Program-made: the position numbers and the translations under genes | The notes under the pieces: generated by a model | What the model was told of the DNA's origin: nothing | The model's database searches: none | Seen by the model: the letters and a program-made list of their open reading frames with translations, nothing else | Shown: positions 1 through 9,493 of the stretch, piece by piece | How the letters are laid out: each line of letters begins with the position of its first letter | Position numbering within the stretch: the first letter of the stretch is position 1 | Source: Nocardia amamiensis | GTDB taxonomy: Bacteria; Actinomycetota; Actinomycetes; Mycobacteriales; Mycobacteriaceae | DNA: 64,000 nt | NCBI RefSeq assembly: GCF_015477605.1 | Contig: NZ_JADLQX010000034.1 | Coordinates: 1 to 64,000 of the forward strand | Reading direction: 5' to 3'

Positions 1-990
1 CTGCGGGCGATTCTGTGTGGTGGTGAGCGGGTCGGTCCGGAGTTGGTCGCGCGGTGGGCGAGCGGTGATCGGTCGTTCTACATCGTGTACGGGCCGACCG
101 AGACCACCATCTTCGCCACCGGCACCGCGGCACTACGCCCGGACGACCCGCCGCACATCGGCACGCCGGTCCCATCCCTCGGAGTACATGTGCTCGACGC
201 GCGGCTACGGATGGTGCCGCCCGGCGTGATCGGCGAACTGTATCTATCCGGACCCGCTCTCGCGCAGGGATACCTTGGACGACCCGAGCTGACCGCGGAC
301 CGGTTCGTCGCCAATCCGTTCGGCGCGACACCCGGACACCGGATGTATCGCACCGGTGATCTGGTGCGACGCACCCATGACGGGCTGCTCGAGTATCACG
401 GGCGGATTGATTTCCAGGTGAAGATCCGGGGCCTGCGGATCGAGCTGGACGAGATCGACAACGCGTTGACCGCCCATCCGGACGTCGACTACGCCGCCAC
501 ACTCGGCACTACCCTGCCCTCCGGCAGCAGAGCATTGGTCTCTTATGTGCTGCCACGCGCTGGGTGCGGCGCGGACCGCGGCCGGGTCGCGCTGGACACG
601 ACGGAACTCACCGAATTCCTCGCGAAAACCCTACCGGCATACATGATTCCGGCCGCGATCATGGTGCTCGACGAACTACCTCTCACGCCGGTCGGAAAAC
701 TGGATCGGGCGGCCTTGCCGGAGCCGGTGCTCACCGTGCGGGAGTTCCGGGCGCCCGCCACGGCAGCGGAGCGGTTGGTCGCGGACACCTTCGCTGCAGT
801 GTTGTTGCCGCAGGACGACGACGAAACTGAGCGGGTAGGCGCAAACGACGACTTCTTCGAACTCGGCGGCAATTCGCTGCTGGCCACACAGGTCGCCGCC
901 CGGCTCGGCACCGCGTTGGGTGTGCGGGTTCCGGTCGCGTTGGTGTTCGAGGCGTCGATGGTGGCGCGGCTGGCTGAGCGGTTGGGGGAG
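1..990 (+). other. NRPS-1 first visible module: partial A domain and T domain
   Basis: The segment begins at the motif A4/A5 region (LCGGE, then YGPTETT), so pocket residues 235, 236, 239 and 278 are missing. The visible ones read L299, G301, V322, I330, F331 with the A10 lysine in PVGKLDR. This is too little for a substrate call. The carrier protein has an intact FFELGGNSL core with the phosphopantetheine serine at 874-876. Confidence 0.9.
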
Positions 991-3900
991 CTGACGGGGG
1001 CGTCTGTTTCGCCGCCGCGGCCGATGCCGCGGCCGGAGCAGGTGCCGTTGTCGTATGCGCAGCAGCGGATGTGGTTTTTGAACCGGTTCGACCCGGCTAG
1101 TGCGAGCAACAATATTCCGCTGGCGGTGCGGCTCAGCGGTGCGTTGGACGTGGCCGCGCTGCGCGCGGCGATCGGGGATCTGGTGGCGCGGCACGAGGTG
1201 TTGCGCACCAGCTACCCGGAGCACGATGGTGTGGGCAGCCAACGCGTGCATACGGTTTCGGAGCCCGGTGCGGTGCCGGAGCTCCCGGTGCTCGAGGTCA
1301 CCGAAGCCGAGATTCCCGAGCATACGGCGGCGGCGATGATCGAGGGTTTCGATGTCACGGCAGCACCGCCGATCCGGTTGCGTCTGCTGCGGCTGAGCGC
1401 CACCGAACACGTGCTGGTGTGCGTGGTGCACCACATCGCCGCGGACGGCTCCTCCATGCTGCCGTTGACCGCGGATTTGATGACGGCGTATTCGGCGAGG
1501 GCGACCGGTGCGGCCCCGGGGTGGGAGCCGCTGCCGTTGCAGTACGCGGATTACACACTGTGGCAACGCGAAATCCTCGGCGACGAAAGCAATCCAGACG
1601 CGACACTCGCCCGCCAAATCGGGTTCTGGCGTGACCGGCTGGCCGACCTGCCCGAAAAGCTGGACCTACCCACCGACCGCCCGCGTCCGACACTGTTCTC
1701 CGGTCGCGGCGCGACGTACGAGTTCAAGATCGACGCGACGGTACACGCGGCGCTGAACCGGCTCGCGCAACGCCATGACGCCACCCTGTTCATGGTGGCG
1801 CACGCCGCGTACGCGGTCTTGTTGGCCCGGTTGTCGAACACCGGCGATATCACCGTCGGCACCCCGGTGGCCGGTCGCGGAGACACGGCAGTGAACGGCT
1901 TGATCGGCATGTTCGTCAACACCCTCGCCTTGCGCACCGAGATCGACCCCGGCAGCAGTTTCGCGGAGCTGCTGAATCAGGTACGGGGCAGGGATATCGA
2001 AGCGTTCGGGCATGCCGAGGTGCCGTTCGAGCGCTTGGTGGAGCTGCTGGACCCGGTGCGGTCGAGCGCGCACCATCCATTGTTCCAGGTGATGCTGACC
2101 TTCCAGAACTTCACGCCCGCAACCCTGGAACTACCCGCGCTGAACGTCTCCGCGCTGGATTTCACCGTGCCGCTGACCAAGTTCGACCTCGAACTGACCA
2201 TGCTGCCCCAGGAGGACGAGCGGACACCGTTGGGGATTTCGGCGGCGTTCACCTACGCCACCGACCTGTTCGACGAGGCCACCATCACGAGCTTCGCGGA
2301 ACGGTTGTGCCGAATCCTCACGGCCGTGGCCGATTCGGCAGATCGTGCGGTGGGAGAGATCGACCTACTCGACGCTGCCGAACGCACCGCCCTCTTGGTC
2401 CACTGGAACGACACTCGACACCCGGTTACTCCAGGTCTGGTGCTGGACGGGTACCGCCGCGCCGTATCCGAGTATGGCGATTCCGTCGCAGTGGTGTACG
2501 CCGATCAGCAGTTGACGTATCGCGAGTTCGATGAGCGGGTCAATCGGTTGGCAAGGGTGCTGATCGAGCAGGGGGTGGGTGCGGAGTCGTTGGTGGGTTT
2601 GGCGGTTCGGCGTTCGCTGGACCTGGTGATCGGTATGTACGCCATCCTCGCCGCGGGTGGGGCGTATGTGCCGTTGGACCCCGACCACCCCGCCGAGCGG
2701 ATCGGGCACGTGCTCGATACCGCCGATCCTGTGTGTGTGCTCACCACGACCGCTGACACCATTCCGGTTCCGTCGCATATCCCGGTGTTGTGTCTGGACA
2801 CCCTCGACACCGGCGGTCGCTCGGGTGCGCCGGTCCGGGTCGAGGAGTTGGCGCGTCCGGTGCTGCCACAGCATCTGGCGTATGTGATCTTCACTTCGGG
2901 GTCGACCGGGCGTCCGAAGGGTGTGGGGGTCTCCCATCAGGCGATCGATAACCAGATCCAGTGGATGCTTGCCGAATACCCGATGGGTCCGGGGGAGGTG
3001 TATCTGCAGAAGACCGCGACGACTTTCGATGTGTCGTTGTGGGGGTATTTCATGCCTTTGCGGACGGGCGCGAAACTCGTTGTCGCCGACCATGATGGGC
3101 ATCGTGACCCGTCCTATCTGGCTGCGGTGATCGCCGCGCATGGGGTGACGGTGACCGATTTCGTGCCGACGATGTTGAGCGAGTTCGCCGCCCACGTACC
3201 TGCCGCAAGCCTCGCCGGTTTGCGGGATGTGTTCGTCATCGGCGAGGCGCTGCCTCCAGAGACTGTGCGGGCGGTGGGTGCGGTCACCGATGCGCGGGTG
3301 CACAATCTCTACGGTCCGACCGAGGCGGCGGTGTCGGTGACCTACTGGCCTGCTGACGGCTCGGATACGGTGACGGTGCCGATCGGCCGCCCGCAATGGA
3401 ACACCCAAGTGTTCGTGTTGGATGCGCGGTTGCGCCCGGTGCCTGCCGGAGTGCCGGGTGAGCTGTATCTGGCCGGTGATCAGCTCGCCCGCGGGTATGT
3501 GCGCCAAGCCGCGCAGACGGCGGGGCGGTTCGTGGCCAGTCCGTTCGCTGCTGGGGCGAGGATGTATCGGACCGGGGATCTGGTGATCTGGCGTGGGCCG
3601 GATGCGGAGCGGCCGCAGCGGCTGGAGTATGTGGGGCGTACTGATTTCCAGGTGAAGTTCCGTGGTCAGCGGATCGAACTCGGTGAGATCGAAACCGCGC
3701 TGCTGGCCCAACCGTCGGTCAGCCAAGCAGCAGCCGCCGTGATCCCCTCCACGCTGGGTGACCAGTTGGCCGCCTACGCCGTCCCGGCGCCCGGGCACGA
3801 CATCGACCAACACGACCTGCTGCACGCAATCTCCACGGTCCTACCCGCATATATGATCCCGTGCGCAATTGTCGCGTTGCCCGCGCTGCCGCTGAACGCG

Positions 3901-6900
3901 AGCGGCAAACTGGATCGCCGGGCACTACCAGAGCCGGTGTTCGAGACGAGAGAATGCCGCGACCCCCGAACGCCCGCCGAGCAGGCGGTCGCCCAGGTGT
4001 TCGCCGACCTGCTCGGCATCGACCGGGTGGGCGCCGAGGACGACTTCTTCGCCCTCGGCGGCAACTCGCTGCTCGCGACACGGGTGGTCGCAAGGCTGAA
4101 CGAGGCGACGCAGTCGCAGGTCACCGTGCGTGACCTGTTCGAGGCTTCCCGTGTTTCGGCATTGGCCGCCAGGACGATGCGCCGCACCGGTGGCACCCGT
4201 GTACCGCTCGTGCGGACGGCGCGTCCGGACCGCGTACCACTGTCGCTGGCACAACAGCGGATGTGGTTGCTCAATCGCATCGAGCCGGAATCCGCCGCCT
4301 ACAACATGCCCTTTGCCCTCCGCCTGACCGGCGCCCTCGACGTGCCCGCGCTGCGCCTCGCGGTCGCCGACGTACTGGAACGCCACGAGGTGCTGCGCAC
4401 GCGCTTCCCGGCCGACCCCGACGGGCTGCCGTATCAGGAGATCCTGCCGACCGACGCGGTGCTGCCCGACGGACTCGCGATCGACGATGACACCACCGAT
4501 GTCACGGCCATGGTGACCGGACTGATGTCCGCGGGCTTCGATGTGACCACGTCCGTACCGGTCCGGCTGCGGCTGTTCAGCTCCGGTAACGATCATCTGC
4601 TCGTCCTTGTGGTGCACCATATTTCGGCCGACGGGGCATCGCTGGCGCCACTGGCCCGCGACCTGATGACCGCCTACCTCGCCCGCACCGGCGGCGCGAC
4701 GCCGGACTGGTCGCCGCTGCCGGTGCAGTACGCCGACTTCGCCCTCTGGCAGCACACCGCCATCGGTGCTGCAGCCGACGCGAATTCCATTGCCGCACAG
4801 CAGCTCGCATATTGGCGCGACCAGCTGTCCGGGCTGGCCGGACCGCCGGAGCTGCCGACGGACCGCCCGCGCCGGTCGACGCCGTCGATGCGCGGTGCGT
4901 CGACCAGCGTCACCATCCCGGCTGCGATCCACGACCAGCTGACCCGGATCGCTCGTGAGCACAACGCGACGTTGTTCATGGTGGTCCACGCCGGTCTCGC
5001 GGCGCTGCTCGGGCGGCTGTCCGGCGGCACGGACATCGTGATCGGCACCCCCATCGCCGGCCGCGGCGAACGAGCACTCGACGATCTGGTCGGGATGTTC
5101 GTCAACACACTCGCGCTGCGCGTCGACGTCGATCCCGCGGCAACCTTCCACGACCTGGTCGACCGGACCCGCGAAACCGCGCTGTCGGCATTCGCCAACG
5201 CCGACATTCCCTTCGAACGAGTCGTCGAGGAGATCGACCCGGCGCGCACCGGAGCGCACAACCCACTGTTCAATGTGATGCTGTCGTTCCAGAACATCGA
5301 GCAGCCGACGCTCGAGCTACCCGGTCTGACGGTGACCGCCCTCGACAACGGCGCGATCACAGCCAAGTTCGATCTACAGGTAATCGTCGAACCCCAGGTC
5401 GGCGAACACGGTGGCCATACAGGGTTGGCCGTGACATTCACATACGCCACAGACCTTTTCGAGGAATCCACCGTCCGCGCCTTCGGCCGCCGGTTCGAGC
5501 GCGTCCTGTCCGCGGCGGCAGGCAAACCCTCGACCCTGTTGTGGGACATCGACATTCTCGACGAGGGCGAGACTGAGGGGCTCCTCACCGGTGACCCGTC
5601 CGCTCCGCAATCGAGTCGGGTGAGCCTGGCGCAGCCGGGGATACCAGGCACGATCATGTCCGCGCCTGCGGCGACGTTGCCCGGGTTGATCAGTGAGCAG
5701 GCCCGGCTTCGGCCGGATGCGGTGGCTGTGCGGTATGGCGATGCGACGTTGAGTTTCGATGGTTTGCATCGGCGTGCGAGCCGGGTTGCGCGTGCGTTGA
5801 TCGCGGCGGGGGCGGGACCGGAATCGCTGGTGGCGGTGGCGGTATCACGGACCGAGGAGCTGCCGGTCGCGTTGCTGGGTGTTTTGGCGGCGGGTGCGGC
5901 GTATCTGCCGATCGATCTCACATATCCGGCGCAACGGCTGGTGGGTGTGCTGGCGGACGCGGCTCCGGTGTGCGTGTTGACCACGTCGGAGGAGCGCTCG
6001 GCTCTGCCGGACAGCGGTCTGCCGGTGGTGTTGTTGGAGCAGACGGCCGGGTTTGCTGGTGATCCGGTGACCGATGCCGAGCGGTTGGCGCCGTTGCGGC
6101 CGGAGAATCTGGCGTACGTCATCTACACCTCTGGTTCGACGGGTGTGCCGAAGGGTGTGGGGGTGACGCATCGGAATGTGGTGGAGTTGTTCGCCAACAC
6201 GCAGCCGTTGTTCGGGTTCGACGAGTGTGATGTGTGGACGGTGTTCCATTCGTTCGCGTTCGATTTCTCGGTGTGGGAGTTGTGGTGTGCGCTGGCGACC
6301 GGTGGCAGTGTGGTGGTGGTCGATTACGCGACCTCCCGTTCGCCGGAGCTGTTCCGGGAGTTGCTGATCCGGGAGCAAGTGACGGTGTTGAACCAGACCC
6401 CGTCGGCGTTCTGCCAGTTGGTGGAGGCCGACCGGGAGGCCTCTGCCGCGTCCGGAGAATTCAGTCTGCGGTATGTGATCTTCGGGGGTGAGGCGCTGGA
6501 TCTGCGCCACCTGGGGCGCTGGTATGAGCGTCATCCCGCCGACGCGCCGCGGCTGGTGAATATGTATGGCATCACCGAGACCACGGTGCACGTGTCGTTC
6601 CTGCCAATCGATGAACAGTTGGTGGACAGTCCTGCAAGCCTTATCGGCCGGGCCTTGCCCGGACTGGACACCCCTGTGCTGGACATCCGGTTGCGTCCGG
6701 CACCGTTCGGCACTCCGGGTGAGATCTATGTGGCAGGCAGCCAAGTGTCTCGCGGGTATGTGGGGCGGCCGGGGTTGACCGCGACGCGGTTCGTGGCCGA
6801 TCCGTTCGGGTCGCCGGGGTCGCGGATGTATCGGTCGGGGGACATCGCCCGCTGGATGCGGTCTGATGGTGAGCCTGGGTTGGCGTACGGCGGGCGGGGT

Positions 6901-8292
6901 GATCAGCAGGTGCAGTTGCGTGGGTTCCGGATCGAGCTCGGCGAAATCGAAGCGGCACTGCTGCGGTGCCCGGGTGTGAGCCAGGCTGTCGCGCTGGTCC
7001 GCGCCGATGTCACACTCGGTGATCAACTGATCGGATACGTCCTGCCCAAGCCGGGTGCGCGGCCGGATCCGACCGAACTCCGCACCCAGGTCAGCGAGTT
7101 CCTGACCGGTTATATGGTGCCCGCGGCGATCGTGGTGATCGACACCATGCCGTTGACGGTGAATGGCAAACTCGACCGTCGTGCACTGCCCGCCCCGCAG
7201 TTCCAGGAGCGGGAATTCCGCGCCCCCGCCACTCCCGTCGAACAGATCGTGGCCGCGGCGTTTGCGGAGGTGCTCGGTGTGGACCGGTTCGGGATGGACG
7301 ATAATTTCTTCGAGCATGGCGGGAATTCGCTGATCGCGGCGAAGTTGACCACCCGGCTGTCGGGTGCGTTGGGTGTGAAGGTGCCGGTGATGCGGGTGTT
7401 CACCGCGCCCACGCCGGCGGGGTTGGTGGCGGATCTGGCGCGCCGGGCCGGTGGCCGGGTGGAGACCGAGGCGGCTTTCGACATGCTGTTGCCGCTGCGG
7501 CCCGCGGGTTCGGCGGCGCCGCTGTTCTGTGTGCATCCGGTGTCGGGGATTTCCTGGTCGTATGCCGGGTTGGCGGCCTATCTCGATCCGGACCGGCCGC
7601 TCTACGGTGTGCAGACCCCGGTGCTGGCGGCCGAGGCGGTGATGCCGGACTCGATCGAGGACTGGGCGGCGCGGTATGTGGAGCTGATCCGCTCGGTGCA
7701 GCCGCAGGGTCCGTATCACCTGCTGGGTTGGTCCTTCGGTGGCGTCATCGCGCACGAAATGGCGGTGCAGCTGCAGCGCGAGGGGGAAACCGTGGCCTTG
7801 TTGGCGGTGATGGACAGCTACATGGCCGATCCCCCGGGCACGCCGACCAGCGATGCCGGGCAGGTGCCGGTGGCCGAGCTGATCGGCGGTCTGCTCGGGG
7901 AAGCGGCCGGGGATCTGGGCAACGTCGCGGAACTGGATTGGGCGGCACTTCCGGAGATGTTCACCGAACTGCCCGAACCGTTTGCCTCCTTCGGCGCCGA
8001 CCGGGTCACCCGGATCCTCGACGCCGCAGTGCACTCCGTGGCACTGCGCACCGCCTACCGGCCGCCGGTGTACCGGGGCGATGTCATCTACTTCACCGCC
8101 GCTCTGGACGACCCCACCGGCTGCGTCGGCGCGTCGATTTGGAGTGAGATCGTCGACGGCACGGTGTACAACCATGCCGTATCGACGACGCATTGGCGGA
8201 TGACCGTGGCATCCGGGCTGGCTCAGATCGCGGATGTGCTCACAAAGGCGTGGCGAGAGGGTGAGGCGGAAGACCGCGCGATCAGCGAGTGA
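1..8292 (+). CDS. Non-ribosomal peptide synthetase, 5'-truncated by window (A-T-C-A-T-C-A-T-TE)
   Basis: Multimodular NRPS that activates amino acids, joins them on carrier proteins and releases the peptide. The frame is already open at base 1 inside an adenylation domain, so the start lies outside the window. Domains: A C-terminal part (1-750), T (760-990, Ser codon 874), C (1035-2380, HHIAADG at 1429), A (2440-3950), T (Ser 4066), C (4215-5580, HHISADG at 4615), A (5670-7200), T (Ser 7327), TE (7480-8290, GWSFGG with Ser codon 7732). No epimerisation domain is visible, and both C domains look like the LCL type. Pocket residues read ------LGVIFK-like for the partial A domain (299, 301, 322, 330, 331 and Lys only), DVWDFILVSK for the second, and DFWNIGMVHK for the third, the classical threonine code. 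The stop overlaps the convergent oxidoreductase gene by 11 bases. Codon use changes abruptly inside the A domains. No MbtH partner is in view. Confidence 0.96.
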   Translation: MRAILCGGERVGPELVARWASGDRSFYIVYGPTETTIFATGTAALRPDDPPHIGTPVPSLGVHVLDARLRMVPPGVIGELYLSGPALAQGYLGRPELTADRFVANPFGATPGHRMYRTGDLVRRTHDGLLEYHGRIDFQVKIRGLRIELDEIDNALTAHPDVDYAATLGTTLPSGSRALVSYVLPRAGCGADRGRVALDTTELTEFLAKTLPAYMIPAAIMVLDELPLTPVGKLDRAALPEPVLTVREFRAPATAAERLVADTFAAVLLPQDDDETERVGANDDFFELGGNSLLATQVAARLGTALGVRVPVALVFEASMVARLAERLGELTGASVSPPRPMPRPEQVPLSYAQQRMWFLNRFDPASASNNIPLAVRLSGALDVAALRAAIGDLVARHEVLRTSYPEHDGVGSQRVHTVSEPGAVPELPVLEVTEAEIPEHTAAAMIEGFDVTAAPPIRLRLLRLSATEHVLVCVVHHIAADGSSMLPLTADLMTAYSARATGAAPGWEPLPLQYADYTLWQREILGDESNPDATLARQIGFWRDRLADLPEKLDLPTDRPRPTLFSGRGATYEFKIDATVHAALNRLAQRHDATLFMVAHAAYAVLLARLSNTGDITVGTPVAGRGDTAVNGLIGMFVNTLALRTEIDPGSSFAELLNQVRGRDIEAFGHAEVPFERLVELLDPVRSSAHHPLFQVMLTFQNFTPATLELPALNVSALDFTVPLTKFDLELTMLPQEDERTPLGISAAFTYATDLFDEATITSFAERLCRILTAVADSADRAVGEIDLLDAAERTALLVHWNDTRHPVTPGLVLDGYRRAVSEYGDSVAVVYADQQLTYREFDERVNRLARVLIEQGVGAESLVGLAVRRSLDLVIGMYAILAAGGAYVPLDPDHPAERIGHVLDTADPVCVLTTTADTIPVPSHIPVLCLDTLDTGGRSGAPVRVEELARPVLPQHLAYVIFTSGSTGRPKGVGVSHQAIDNQIQWMLAEYPMGPGEVYLQKTATTFDVSLWGYFMPLRTGAKLVVADHDGHRDPSYLAAVIAAHGVTVTDFVPTMLSEFAAHVPAASLAGLRDVFVIGEALPPETVRAVGAVTDARVHNLYGPTEAAVSVTYWPADGSDTVTVPIGRPQWNTQVFVLDARLRPVPAGVPGELYLAGDQLARGYVRQAAQTAGRFVASPFAAGARMYRTGDLVIWRGPDAERPQRLEYVGRTDFQVKFRGQRIELGEIETALLAQPSVSQAAAAVIPSTLGDQLAAYAVPAPGHDIDQHDLLHAISTVLPAYMIPCAIVALPALPLNASGKLDRRALPEPVFETRECRDPRTPAEQAVAQVFADLLGIDRVGAEDDFFALGGNSLLATRVVARLNEATQSQVTVRDLFEASRVSALAARTMRRTGGTRVPLVRTARPDRVPLSLAQQRMWLLNRIEPESAAYNMPFALRLTGALDVPALRLAVADVLERHEVLRTRFPADPDGLPYQEILPTDAVLPDGLAIDDDTTDVTAMVTGLMSAGFDVTTSVPVRLRLFSSGNDHLLVLVVHHISADGASLAPLARDLMTAYLARTGGATPDWSPLPVQYADFALWQHTAIGAAADANSIAAQQLAYWRDQLSGLAGPPELPTDRPRRSTPSMRGASTSVTIPAAIHDQLTRIAREHNATLFMVVHAGLAALLGRLSGGTDIVIGTPIAGRGERALDDLVGMFVNTLALRVDVDPAATFHDLVDRTRETALSAFANADIPFERVVEEIDPARTGAHNPLFNVMLSFQNIEQPTLELPGLTVTALDNGAITAKFDLQVIVEPQVGEHGGHTGLAVTFTYATDLFEESTVRAFGRRFERVLSAAAGKPSTLLWDIDILDEGETEGLLTGDPSAPQSSRVSLAQPGIPGTIMSAPAATLPGLISEQARLRPDAVAVRYGDATLSFDGLHRRASRVARALIAAGAGPESLVAVAVSRTEELPVALLGVLAAGAAYLPIDLTYPAQRLVGVLADAAPVCVLTTSEERSALPDSGLPVVLLEQTAGFAGDPVTDAERLAPLRPENLAYVIYTSGSTGVPKGVGVTHRNVVELFANTQPLFGFDECDVWTVFHSFAFDFSVWELWCALATGGSVVVVDYATSRSPELFRELLIREQVTVLNQTPSAFCQLVEADREASAASGEFSLRYVIFGGEALDLRHLGRWYERHPADAPRLVNMYGITETTVHVSFLPIDEQLVDSPASLIGRALPGLDTPVLDIRLRPAPFGTPGEIYVAGSQVSRGYVGRPGLTATRFVADPFGSPGSRMYRSGDIARWMRSDGEPGLAYGGRGDQQVQLRGFRIELGEIEAALLRCPGVSQAVALVRADVTLGDQLIGYVLPKPGARPDPTELRTQVSEFLTGYMVPAAIVVIDTMPLTVNGKLDRRALPAPQFQEREFRAPATPVEQIVAAAFAEVLGVDRFGMDDNFFEHGGNSLIAAKLTTRLSGALGVKVPVMRVFTAPTPAGLVADLARRAGGRVETEAAFDMLLPLRPAGSAAPLFCVHPVSGISWSYAGLAAYLDPDRPLYGVQTPVLAAEAVMPDSIEDWAARYVELIRSVQPQGPYHLLGWSFGGVIAHEMAVQLQREGETVALLAVMDSYMADPPGTPTSDAGQVPVAELIGGLLGEAAGDLGNVAELDWAALPEMFTELPEPFASFGADRVTRILDAAVHSVALRTAYRPPVYRGDVIYFTAALDDPTGCVGASIWSEIVDGTVYNHAVSTTHWRMTVASGLAQIADVLTKAWREGEAEDRAISE
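1035..4190 (+). other. NRPS-1 second visible module: C-A-T
   Basis: The condensation domain has intact HHIAADG. The adenylation domain has TSGSTGRPKG (about 2896), YGPTEAA (about 3313) and NASGKLDR. Its pocket reads D235 V236 W239 D278 F299 I301 L322 V330 S331 K517. It resembles the serine pocket of EntF (DVWHFSLVDK) but has Asp for His at 278, Ile for Ser at 301 and Ser for Asp at 331, so serine is not a safe prediction. The carrier protein serine is at 4066-4068. Confidence 0.88.
4200..7450 (+). other. NRPS-1 third visible module: C-A(Thr)-T
   Basis: The C domain has HHISADG. The A-domain pocket reads DFWNIGMVHK, from FDFSVW (about 6262), VLNQTPS, VIFGGEA and NMYGITETTVH. This is the established threonine code. 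The carrier protein has FFEHGGNSL with Ser at 7327-7329. Threonine is therefore the predicted last residue of this peptide. Confidence 0.9.
7480..8289 (+). other. NRPS-1 terminal type I thioesterase domain
   Basis: Alpha/beta-hydrolase release domain fused to the last carrier protein. It begins with the usual LFCVHPVSG oxyanion region, has the nucleophile elbow GWSFGG (Ser codon 7732-7734) and a MDSY segment that probably holds the catalytic Asp. The His is probably the one in THWRM near the end. It frees the peptide by hydrolysis or cyclisation; sequence alone does not say which. Confidence 0.9.
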
Positions 8293-9427
8293 ACCAGCGG
8301 TCGAGCCGGGCGGCGGCCGATTCGGCCTTTTCTCGGGCAAGTTCCTCGGAAGGCGCGGAGAACGGCGCCACCGGGGCGGGACCGGAGAGGAAGTCGGCGT
8401 CGACTTTGCCGACCAGCCCGCCTCCGAACTCGATATGGCACACGCCTCTACCCAGGTACTTCTCGGACGGCGTCGACCCGCGCAGCTTCGCTGCGATACC
8501 CGCCGCGACCGTTCGGGCGGCGTCCTCGGCGAAGACACCCGCACGCGGGACCGGCGCATCGGCACAGTCGCCTATGGCATAGACGTCCGGGTACCGCGTT
8601 TCCAGGGTGCGCGGGTCGACGGCGATCCAGCCGTCGGTTCCGCCCACGGTCAGCCCTGACGCCTCGACGACATCCGGAACGCGGTGTTTCGGGATCCCGA
8701 TGAACAGGTCGTAGGCGAGATCGCCGTCACGGGTGACCGCCATGTGCCGGCTCGGATCGAGGGCGTGGACGCGGCGCCCGGGGGAGTACTCGATGTCGCG
8801 CCGGGCCAGCGCCTCGACAATGGCTGCGGAGGTGTCCGGCGACACCGGGATCGGTGAGTCCATCGGGGTGATCATGTGCATGCGAGTGCGGTCGCGCACC
8901 CCGCGCCGGGTCAGCATCTCGTGCAGGAGCATCGCGCCCTCATAGGGCGCGGGCGGGCACTTGAAGGGGACGCTCAGAACCGCGAGGATCACCGCCCCGC
9001 CGTCGAAACTGTCGAGCCGGTCGCGCAACCGGCAGGTGCCCTCGATCGAGTAGTACTCGTGCCCGTCGTCCGCGAACCCAGGGGTCGCGGCGGGGTCGTA
9101 GTCGGCGCCGAGCGCGACGACGAGAATGTCCGGTTCGTATTCGGATCGGTCGGTCACGACATGACGCGTCCGCGGGTCGATCGCGGTGACTTCCTCTTGG
9201 CGGAACTCGACACCCGGATGTGCGAGGCCGGCGTAGGGAACACGAACGGCCTCCGGTGGCACGCCCCGGAACAGGATCTCCAGCTTGGCGAAGCCGAACG
9301 TGAACGAATCGTTCCGGTCGACGAGGACGACTCTGACTTCCTCGGCCAGCGAACCCGACAAGCGGGCGGCCAGCTCCAAACCCCCGAACCCGGCACCGAG
9401 AATGAGCACGGTTCGCATACGACCCAT
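8282..9427 (-). CDS. FAD-dependent NAD(P)/quinone oxidoreductase (SQR/FCSD-like)
   Basis: Flavoprotein of about 381 residues from the pyridine-nucleotide-disulfide oxidoreductase superfamily. The N-terminus carries the dinucleotide-binding motif ILGAGFGGLELA, and near residue 290 there is the second FAD motif YAIGDCADAP. A FKCPPAPYE segment in the middle is typical of sulfide:quinone-reductase/flavocytochrome-c-sulfide-dehydrogenase relatives and supplies a conserved Cys. The donor and acceptor cannot be read from sequence. It lies 66 bases downstream of devS on the same strand and so may be cotranscribed with devRS, fitting a redox role. The gene converges on NRPS-1 and overlaps its 3' end by 11 bases. 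An alternative ATG three codons in (9418) is possible. Confidence 0.88.
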   Translation of the reverse strand: MGRMRTVLILGAGFGGLELAARLSGSLAEEVRVVLVDRNDSFTFGFAKLEILFRGVPPEAVRVPYAGLAHPGVEFRQEEVTAIDPRTRHVVTDRSEYEPDILVVALGADYDPAATPGFADDGHEYYSIEGTCRLRDRLDSFDGGAVILAVLSVPFKCPPAPYEGAMLLHEMLTRRGVRDRTRMHMITPMDSPIPVSPDTSAAIVEALARRDIEYSPGRRVHALDPSRHMAVTRDGDLAYDLFIGIPKHRVPDVVEASGLTVGGTDGWIAVDPRTLETRYPDVYAIGDCADAPVPRAGVFAEDAARTVAAGIAAKLRGSTPSEKYLGRGVCHIEFGGGLVGKVDADFLSGPAPVAPFSAPSEELAREKAESAAARLDRWFTR

Positions 9428-9493
9428 TCTTCACCCGGCACACCACATGCGCGGGCAAACGAGTGTGTTGCCCGACGATTGCTGACCGGATGC

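Noticed and set aside
4200..7450. Possible dual E/C or DCL condensation domain in NRPS-1
   Set aside because: No E domain precedes it and its motifs (LSLAQQRMWLL, HHISADG) fit the LCL type.
5845..8565. Long bottom-strand frame (about 900 codons) opposite NRPS-1
   Set aside because: Shadow of the NRPS and oxidoreductase coding frames; composition is Arg/His/Gln-rich with no motif.
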